64,000 nt of DNA from Limnoperna fortunei (Eukaryota > Mollusca > Bivalvia > Mytilida > Modiolidae): contig OX104113.1 of assembly GCA_944474755.1 (NCBI GenBank), positions 47,817,644 through 47,881,643 on the forward strand. The letters run 5' to 3'. The position numbers were made by a program, and so were the translations under genes. The notes below the pieces were generated by a model. It saw nothing but the letters and a program-made list of their open reading frames with translations. It was not told the DNA's origin and searched no databases. This document shows positions 56,116 through 64,000 of the stretch, in pieces (within the stretch, counting starts at the first letter, position 1; each line of letters opens with the position of its first letter).

Positions 56116-56570
56116 ATAATTGATTGCCTGAATGTTTGCTTTCCGCCCAGTGAGCCGTATTTCTGCTATATGCAGGACCATAGCAATTTAACAAACAATA
56201 AATAAACGGACAAAGGGTTGGGATGGGGCATAGAGAACATAATTTGACTGCTACTGAAAAAGTATGTGGTATTGGATAGTAGCGTAGAATTTAGCCTTTT
56301 GTAGCGTCTAAAAAGGAGTCTTTATCGGGCAAGCAGTGTGGCACTCCCAACGAGAGGGTTTCCATTATCCGCCACCCGGGGACGCGCGGTTCTTCTATGT
56401 AGGTCGAACATTGAGAACACCCTCCCCCTAAATGGTTCCAGCCACAAATAAGAATATAGTTCAAAATCATCAAAAGCAAATGGACAATTAATATTTCTCG
56501 CATTTTAGGCCATCCTGGCTTCCTCATCCGCGACTGTGGTTCCATACATTCCCATATGACTGTGTGTTTT
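56116..56570 (-). mobile_element. LINE RNase H relic joined to 3' unit
   Basis: Minus strand 56560-56490 gives SHMGMYGTTVADEEARMA (RNase H motif). It is followed directly by the 3' unit (56450-56116), with GGGACGCG, CTCTCGTTGGGAGTGCCACA and GGCTAAATTCTACG. The tail is GCAAACATTCAGGCAATCAAT. The C-terminal CxxC segment between them is missing here, but a separate one lies just beyond at 55786-56105. Confidence 0.75.
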
Positions 56571-56579
56571 CTTTAAATA

Positions 56580-57370
56580 CTTTGAGTTCGTAAAAAAAGT
56601 TTGACGAAGCTTTTGTTTATTACAAAAATATATCTCAACGGTTTTTTTGTTGTTAAGATTGTATACGCGTTATTTAAGGTCCATGTGTCAATTATTGTAG
56701 TTGACTCGATATTGTTCATATTTTTTACTCGAAAACATATGGAGAACTTTCAATATTATCTTCTTAAACTTGAGCCAGACTATTTATTTTTATGCTAAAT
56801 AACAAAAAGTAACAAAAAACATGCTTTCTTGGCAAACACCCATTTCTTGTTCTAAAGGGTCGTACTTCGTTTAATTGACCTTATTTGAAATTTCTATCAT
56901 TAATAAGGATTATTACTCACTGATAATCACCGTTTAAAGAAAGTGTCCATCTGTCGTTAATTTAGCATATTTATTTGAAGACGGTGTTTATGCGTTTTTT
57001 GGATAGCACATACAGATTTTAGGCTTCTATAGAGTGATCTTAAGTAACGGTATCATTGCCAATTTGTTGTTTTCTCTGAGCGCTAGCAGTTGACAAGAAT
57101 TGGAATTTTTTCTCAAAGAACAATATAACAAAAACAACATTTAAAATTATTTTTGGTGCCATTTTGACAATATTCGTTATCTGGATACAAATTTTACCCT
57201 GGATATATTTTCTTCAATTATTTTGATATACGTTACATCACAGAATGTCACCGAGCAAGAGAAAAGCAGTTGGGGAACACCATCTCAGGCCCCAAGACAG
57301 AAGAGCTGACAATACACGAAGTGGCTAGCGACAGAAAATCAGTATTAATTATGTAGAGGTGGCCTATAGG
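56580..57370. other. No recognised features
   Basis: AT-rich, with a 65-codon plus ORF at 56601 that has no motif. Confidence 0.45.
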
Positions 57371-57377
57371 ACTGATA

Positions 57378-57381
<4 letters not shown>

Positions 57382-57424
<43 letters not shown>
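57382..57424. repeat. (GA)n microsatellite
   Basis: About 21 uninterrupted GA units. Confidence 0.98.
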
Positions 57425-57427
<3 letters not shown>

Positions 57428-58290
57428 TGGACTTAAAATATTTCAATATCTGCAATTACACTACAAGATAGTCTACAGCTGCAGCAATCTCGAGCGTTTT
57501 CATTCCTTAGGGGGCACATCTAATTGAAGCTTAAAAACAAAATTTAGGATGATAAATACATCGATTTACCGCTTAAGAGATCAAGATAATTGACAAAAGC
57601 TATTGAATGCCAGAGTAATGTCTGTCTAAATGATGGGAGGTTTATCATCGAAAGGTAGGTTCAAAGTCGACCCCAATATAATATTAACGCTTGGCTTTGC
57701 GCTTTTTATGATCTTTTCGTGAGCGTTTTATTGAATCATATAAACAGAGCACAGGATGTACTAAAATATAAAAGATATTGATAGGTCCCCTTCCTCCTCC
57801 CCCGTGGTAAGATATGACGAAAACTTGAGGTTACAATGGTCAAGGTTTCCCGAGCCGGCATGGGAACAAATTGATAACGAGTAATTGCTTTTTTTATGTC
57901 AGCACCAATATATGAGCCAAAGTTGTGTATGAGTCAAATGTTTCTTCCAAAATTCAATCTAGATTATCTGAAGTTGACCATAAACATGGCAGAAATCAGC
58001 CTTATCTTGCCCAACTAGCCACTCGCCAAATCAAATCTTGCTGCTGTAGATATTACAAAGGGAGATACTCTTCCGGCAAAACTGCAAGTTCAGTCATTCA
58101 TGCAGTTTCTGTGAAAACTAAATTCTCGCAGAAGGGTTTTTTTCTGGAGAACTTCACACGTTAGGCAAAATTCCCATTACTTTAGAAGTATTGTTGTACT
58201 ATTTAAAATTGTTTCCCATTCAAATTTTGCCAAAATGTTATATCGTGATTTTAAGAATTAGGTCTCCCTACAATATTTTAGCTCTCTTTT
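57425..58290. other. Unassigned, possibly upstream part of the DIRS remnant
   Basis: A 79-codon plus ORF (57925-58164) with SKIQSRLSEVDHKHGRNQPY and a Cys-rich SCCCRYYKGRYSSG segment lies where a DIRS Gag/RT junction could be. I see no firm motif. Confidence 0.3.
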
Positions 58291-58299
58291 TCCGTTCAT

Positions 58300-59575
58300 G
58301 GCGATAACAAAGTGTTAAAAAATCTCCAGACAAAGTCCGGGATAAAATTCGGAAAAAATAGCAGGGGGGAGAATCACTGCTCCTTTAAACGGTCGACCTT
58401 TCCCTACTGTGTGATAAGCCACCTTGGTCTGGTATCAAAAAAAGATTTAATTACTACGATAAATGTTACCTTGTTGTCTTAATTTGACAATTTAGATTCT
58501 TCATTCAGTGGGTAATTATTTAAGAAAGTCCGAGAAATCCAGGTGTAATACATTATCTGAACAATTTTCGTTTTGGCAGAAGGGCTGGAACTAATAAATG
58601 TACTCAAGAAATGTAAACATTTAAAAATGTCAGTTATGCCACAGGTTGTCCGTTTGCAGATGATCAGACAAAATTACCTCACACTAAGCTAACCTTTCTG
58701 AATATAAAACCTGATATAAAAGATCTGCATGCGTCTCCCAACGCCAAAAGTCGAAGAATTGCATGGAAAAATTGTGTACGTTTTACGTTTTAAGGAAGAA
58801 AAGGTTGACCTTTTAAGAAATGCAGTCGCTGACTGGGTCATTGAACTTTGCTTGTCGTGTAGTAAGGCCCGGCCGTGCTTTAGCCGTAAACTTATTGATT
58901 CTACATCTAATCGTACATAACCGTACCATAGAATTATAATTACTCAAGCAATTCACGATTACTTATTAGTTTGGTTAGAATTCCTAAATATATTTAATGG
59001 GGTAAAACGATACAAGATAGGTTTTGGGGGTCGAACAAAAGATTCACGACTCATCGGCCGGAAATACTTTTGGAATCTATTTTAATGGCAATTGGGCCTA
59101 TAGAACTTCGCCGAAAAAGTGGCAAGATATATCTGTAACCAGAAGTATTGCATTCTTTGAACTCTTCTCTGTTCTTGTTTCACAGCATATTTGCTGATAT
59201 TTCCCGGAAAAAATGTGTATTATTCCATGTTGATAATGGAGCGGTTGTTTACGTAATTAACAAACAAACGTCCAAAGATCCTAGGGTTATGTATGTTGTA
59301 AAACCTATTATTGCTCCGTTAAAGTTCAATATCTTAAAAGCGGTACGTATTTAGGGTTGAAGCAACCCTTTACCAAATACAATTTATCATTGTCGATCGT
59401 CAAGATTCAAGGAACTGGCTCCATGTGCTCTCTCAGTCCCAGTGAAGATCCCACAAGATGTTTGACAATGGTAGAGACAGAGATGTTAAATTTACTGAAA
59501 ATTCCATGGCTTCTCAAAGCTGGCATAGCTGAGATTGTACAAAACCGGCCTTACAACATTTTTTTTATTTTTTAA
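58300..59575 (+). mobile_element. DIRS-like retrotransposon remnant (RT and RNase H)
   Basis: Plus-strand frames, each shifted, give in order the following. SPDKVRDKIRKK and GGRITAPLNGRPFP are the RT entry, then LGLVSKK. An internal deletion follows, then FIQWVI. Next is NPGVIHYLNNFRFGRRAGT, where YLDD has become YLNN, then GCPFADDQTKLPHTKLTFLN. After that come MRLPTPKVEELHGKI and KARPCFSRKLIDST, the RT thumb. RNase H pieces are AGNTFGIYFNGNWAYRTSP, SIAFFELFSVLVS and LFHVDNGAVVYVINKQTSKD, then RFKELAPCALSVPVKIPQDV. A tyrosine recombinase would follow, but only a weak SMASQSWHS is seen. Several stops and frameshifts; inactive. Confidence 0.85.
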
Positions 59576-60017
59576 ACACATTCGGTTATCATATTGATTG
59601 GGCAATACCAGTAAATTTCGAATGTAGAGTTCCACTGAGGACCATTCAATCTACCTTCGCACAAAACTTTGTTTCAATCGGAGCATGTTAAATGCTATTA
59701 AACGTTGAAAATTTGACGGGTTTTTGCAGAAATTTTGAGACGTGACGTCGGAAAAAAATCAAAGGTAGCGTTTCACTCCAAATACTACCCCCATACAAAT
59801 GACTTTAGTGAAGTGGCGGCAAATTTGAAATAGCCATTATCAAAACAATGATTATTGACTGCACCCCTAATATGGCGATCTACATTTGTGCCCAGTTTCA
59901 ATTGATTATAGAAAGGCGTCTTTAAGAAATGTCAGACAAGTTCACTATTTAGAAAAGTGGAACCCAGAATAATGATAATAATAATAACTAGTGCTGATTG
60001 TGATTGCAAGCAAGTCA

Positions 60018-60464
60018 CAAAAGTCCCCTACCATCTACAAGCATAGTCGGTCACAATAACATTCTTAATTTGTGCTTTAAACTCTACCTATGTATCAAAT
60101 ATCGGACCAAGTTGACGTTTGGAGGAGTGTGGTGAAACAGCTGCCATTACAAAATGGCGTCGTTCGCGTCAAATTTTTTCGGCAAAAATACTTAGGATAG
60201 TATGTGTACCAATTTTCATTGAAATTGCCATTCCTGAGCGTTTTTTTTCTTCGACGGCGGCCGTTTTGAAAATGGCGGTCATTTTGAAAAATCTGAAACA
60301 ATTGTGCACAACTAGACATATTATTCTATGTTTGTGGAAAGTTTCATGAGGATACCCAACTCCTTCTACAAAAAATAAACGATTCGGACAAACTCTCTAC
60401 CTAGAAAAAATAAAGAAAATGGGCAAAAACAACAAGTCCCCCGACATTTCTTGGTACGGGACTT
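60018..60464. mobile_element. Small hairpin-ended element
   Basis: Left edge AAGTCCCCTACC near 60018. The right end is a hairpin AAGTCCC...GGGACTT at 60434-60464, preceded by GGGCAAAAACAAC. The interior has ATGGCGGTCATTTTGAAAA and GTTTCATGAGGATACCCAAC. Same architecture as the neighbouring 60631-61734 element but a different stem. Confidence 0.6.
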
Positions 60465-60630
60465 AATAATGAAATAATAATAAAAATAATATTTTGGGCA
60501 CAACAAGACATGGCATCCTATATTTGTGGCAAGATTCATAGGGATTATTCGACAAAAAACGTGCCGAATAAACTCTATTAAGAAAGAAGAATAAATGATA
60601 ACTAAAAGTCATTTATTCAGAGAACAAATG

Positions 60631-61734
60631 TGAGGTCTTTCTCTGCATTTTGTTAGTGTTATGTCTAGGTATATGGTTGCTAATGACTTTAAGGTCAGTT
60701 GCTAAAACTCTGCTTCAAAACTGACATCGAATTATGGTTTCCTTGTCTTTCAAATGGACCCTTTGTTTCTTTCATCATTTGTAACGGTTAAAAAGTTATA
60801 AACAAAAAAACATGTTCAAAATACTAATCAAGGGCAATAACTCAAAAACGACAAGTTTTACGCTTTCCTACCTGAAACATTTTTTGTACATTTCGATGTG
60901 ACGAACATTTGTATTGTCTGCTTCAATTTTGTACGGTTTACGTGTTATTCTATAAAAACTGTTTACGGTGTCGGCCATTATGAAAATGGCTGCCCGTAAC
61001 CATTCAACTTTGGTCTTAAATCGAAGGGCTTGTTATGCCGGTCACAAAAACCCATATGTTTACTATATTATCTCTGACGGTTCAAAAGTTATAAGCCAAA
61101 AACTGATTCGCAGAAACGTGTCAAGTACCATAACTCGAAAACGGTTTGTCGCACAGTTTTCGACCCTTGTATCAAATGTAGATCTCAATGAGAGGAACAT
61201 TTTTCTCATGTATTGTCTGCAATTTTTTATGGTTTTTGAGTTATATTGAAAACAAAATTTCAATGGCGGCCATTTTGAAAATGGTGGACCGAAAAATTTT
61301 TTTTAAACAGGATATGTAATTAGGACCCTCATATCTACTTGGAAACCAAGTTTTGTGGAAATCAAACAACTTTGACGTTTTAGACAAACTTCGCCTCAAA
61401 AACGTGTAACCAGGAAGTTGATCGAAAATTTTTTTTGCGTTATTAATCATTGTCAGGAGTCAGGTGACAATTTCCGCGCCTTAGAATTTTGATATCGGCT
61501 ACGGTTTATGAGTTTAATTGAAAACAAGGGTAAACAGTGTTTGGGGAGATAACTCCGTTTCTAAAAATAGATCGGTTTCGCGGGGTGACTCAGATCGAGC
61601 CCAGGTAGTGTCGGTTAAGTGTGCCAAGTTTCGAAGCGATACGTCAAGACACTTTGTTGACATCTGAGGCAGAAAAAAAAATAATAATCATAAGAAATAC
61701 AAGAAGGTCTTTCCACTGTAGTGGGAAAGACCTT
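60631..61734. mobile_element. Nonautonomous hairpin-ended DNA element, copy 2
   Basis: Starts GAGGTCTTTCTC (60632) and ends in the hairpin AAGGTCTTTCCACTGTAGTG...ACCTT (61704-61734). Interior blocks shared with 8508-9607 are CGAAAACGGTTTGTCGCACA, AATGAGAGGAACATTTTTC, GGTTTTTGAGTT and GGGGAGATAACTCCGT. The 93-codon plus ORF at 60968 runs along this shared repeat and is not a gene. Confidence 0.75.
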
Positions 61735-61755
61735 AATAAAATGTACAAAAACAAT

Positions 61756-62303
61756 AAGTCCTCCGACTCTTTATGGTCAGTGACTTGATAAGAAAACGAA
61801 ACGATACAAAAAAATAAGTCCTCCGACTCTTCATGGTCAGTGACTTGATAAGAAAACGAAACGATACAAAAACAATAAGTCCTCCGACTTTTCATGGTCA
61901 CTGACTTGATAAGAAAACGAAACGATACAAAAACAATAAGTCCTCCGACTTTTCATGGTCACTGACTTGATAAGAAAACGAAACGATACAAAAACAATAA
62001 GTCCTCCGACTTTTCATGGTCACTGACTTGATAAGAAAACGAAACGATACAAAAACAATAAGTCCTCCGACTCTTAATGGTCAGTGACTTGATAAGAAAA
62101 CGAAACGATACAAAAACAATAAGTCCTCCGACTCTTAATGGTCAGTGACTTGATAAGAAAACGAAACGATGCAAAAACAATAAATCCTTCGACTCTTCAT
62201 GATCATAGACTTGATAAGAAAACAAAACGATACAAAAACAATAAGTCCTCCGACTTTTCATGGTTACTGACTTGATAAGAAAACGAAACGATACAAAAAC
62301 AAT
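61756..62303. repeat. Nine-copy 61-bp hairpin minisatellite
   Basis: Nine units of about 61 bp. Each is AAGTCCTCCGACTCTTCATG, then GTCAGTGACTT and the linker GATAAGAAAACGAAACGATA plus CAAAAACAAT. AAGTC and GACTT at the two ends of the first 31 bp are inverted, so each unit is a hairpin plus linker. The ninth flows into GTCTCAACAAACTTCG. Units differ by a few bases and sit immediately right of the hairpin end of 60631-61734. Confidence 0.95.
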
Positions 62304-62309
62304 GTCTCA

Positions 62310-63390
62310 ACAAACTTCGTTGGTAGCCATCATTTTTTTTTATAGTTCCAAGGTCAAGGTAAAAATTGTCTCGTGAGATAGAGTTATATCATTGTCAGCT
62401 GTTGCTCTGGGCTGATTTGTCATTCAGTAGATGTGGTAATCATTGAATTTACATAAGATGCCCTATTTGTATCTATGTCATGTCGTCTAGTTTATTGTGG
62501 CAGCGCCCGCATGTGTCGACCTGCAGGTATTAAAATTATATATCAATAATGAGCGATCTTAAACACGAAATAGCAAAACATGGTGACACTGTCGAATAAA
62601 ATTAAGACTGTGTGGTTGATTATATATGCAACAGCGTTTTGACATTAATATGCCGGTGGTGATTTGTTCCCGCACTGCTCCATTAAAAGAAATCGAATTA
62701 CAATCGTACATGTACCGTCGCAAAAAGTCGACGGCACGAGTATTCGTTCTTTTCAATGAGAAAAAAATCTGTTAATACTTGCTTTTGCTTGTATAAATAT
62801 GTCACTAGGCGTCTAAGATATTAATAAAGAAACAATCGAAGATGCATTATTGTGGTTCGCATTAATCCCATTATAAAAATATCCAAATGTCGTTCACAAT
62901 TTCCGACAATTTGCGTTACTTAATTGTATTAACAGATTCGCTAAAACTTCAATACACCAATTAAATTAAACGTGCAATTTTTAAATGAAGATAATGGAAG
63001 TAAATAGTAGCTCGGAAGCAGACAAGAACCTAATTCATTTTTAAATAGTAATATATTTGATACATGTTCTTATTAAGTATACTCACATTCAGATATGTTT
63101 TGCTTTACCGAAATTAGATTACCAAAGCTGACTGTAAATTCTGTTAACAGTATTTTACACCATCGATTACATTTACGTAATAAATGCAAAGGACTTGTTT
63201 TGTTTAATAGTATAGATTCAAAGGAATAAACACTCGATCGCTAAAATAGCTTTCTGTTCAAGTCATTGATTTTTTAAATAAAAAGAACTTTTCAATACTT
63301 CAGTTCTACGTAATACATAATGAATGATTCATTAAAGTCAGTATTAACTCTAAGTGAAATAAAAATAGAACTTGCCAAATTTAACAGTTA
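62310..63390. other. No recognised features
   Basis: No exon, RNA gene or repeat that I can name. The 65-codon minus ORF at 62559 has no motif. Confidence 0.45.
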
Positions 63391-63394
63391 ATGT

Positions 63395-63835
63395 CGTCCT
63401 CAATACAGCTTAATTACTGCTCGCTGGACGTAAAGCAAACATCCAATAATCCAGTAAATGTGGAAAAACAGTGTTTGAAACGTCATTTCTTGTTTACTAA
63501 ATTTCATTCGCTCATAGACTTTGCCTAGCGCGTCCAAGGTGCAAATAGAGGAAGCCCTCTCTTTAGCGAGTTGTCAAATTATAATTCGTAAAAATGGACC
63601 GTGCATCGTAATCGTTAATCGTTAAATCGTGCCACACTCTTTGCCCGATAAAGACCCATTCTGTAATTCTTCAGGCTCCTTGTAGCCGCTTCAGAAGTCT
63701 ACATTCTCCGCCTCTAACCATTGCTCTGTACTTTTACAGTGGAAGTCAAAATTATATTTTCGATGTCTTACCACTTTATCTATTTGAATTATTATTTGTT
63801 AACTTGTCCTCGTCCTGAATATAGCTTAACGTTAA
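63395..63835 (+). mobile_element. Two LINE 3' units, plus orientation
   Basis: A tail fragment (63400-63460: TACTGCTCGCTGGACGTAAA, GCAAACATCCAATAATC) is followed by a longer copy (63515-63835). That copy contains CCTAGCGCGTCC, GCCACACTCTTTGCCCGATA, TTCTCCGCCTCTAACCA and CTCGTCCTGAATATAGCTT and lacks its tail. Confidence 0.65.
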
Positions 63836-64000
63836 TATTAATACATGTAGAACATTTATAGAAGTTTGACATGGGCTCAATACAATTTAAGTTTATATAT
63901 ACACTATGTTTATCCATCACTGTGAACAATAAATGAAAAGCCGACCGTGTGCTTTTTGAATCAATATTGTGGAGCCGATGTAAGACCATAAAACATGGAG

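Noticed and set aside
61756..62303. CRISPR-like regular array (61-bp period)
   Set aside because: The whole 61 bp is repeated, with no variable spacers and no cas genes, in a eukaryotic context. It is a minisatellite of hairpin plus linker.

Overview
The window is AT-rich, intron-rich metazoan DNA, most likely from a marine bivalve mollusc. It has GT-AG exons separated by kilobases of intron, a tRNA-headed SINE, LINEs with RNase H and CCHC-like ends, DIRS and hAT remnants, and many fold-back elements. The phylum is inferred from the repeat types. Nothing here looks bacterial: no operons, ribosome binding sites or long intact ORFs.

The only host gene I can support is a long TRPM-like gene on the minus strand. 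It starts near 54.57 kb, covers most of the window and runs off the left edge before the channel-pore exons. Exons at 41438-41663, 19590-19677, 16316-16460, 13224-13332, 12764-12860, 12378-12547, 9950-10063, 4332-4443 and 3674-3820 follow the N-terminal melastatin/SLOG order of TRPM proteins. Their splice phases agree at every junction I could test from 19677 down to 3674. Upstream lie two paralogous Lys/Arg-rich exons (44147-44377 and 42508-42747), a short exon at 47946-48023, a 27-nt microexon at 49143-49169 and a probable first exon at 54521-54565.

The most unusual structure is between 19.7 and 40 kb. Diverged tandem or dispersed repeats of about 300-430 bp carry, at the same place in each, a 27-nt (once 30-nt) open segment between AG and GT splice signals on the gene's strand. 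I count eleven intact ones. All read in phase 0, matching the phase-0 start of the next downstream exon, and all encode short charged peptides (for example DNQKTEKDK, EEQKTGKEK, TNGNTEEDK). This looks like an expanded microexon array in the SLOG-domain part of a TRPM-like gene. The same repeat units carry arrays of a 21-22-bp near-palindrome built on TTGCGTTTAATCGCAA.

The rest is mobile DNA and repeats. There is a broken L1/Tx1-like LINE at 57-1760, and several copies of an RNase H-bearing LINE with many solo 3' ends. A SINE family shares the 3' tail of that LINE. A hAT transposase pseudogene (27.4-29.8 kb) sits inside the microexon array. A DIRS-like remnant lies at 58.3-59.6 kb. Hairpin-ended nonautonomous elements occur at 8.5-9.6 and 60.0-61.7 kb, followed by a nine-copy 61-bp hairpin array (61756-62303). 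There are also several long palindromes. Stretches with nothing recognisable are listed as such.
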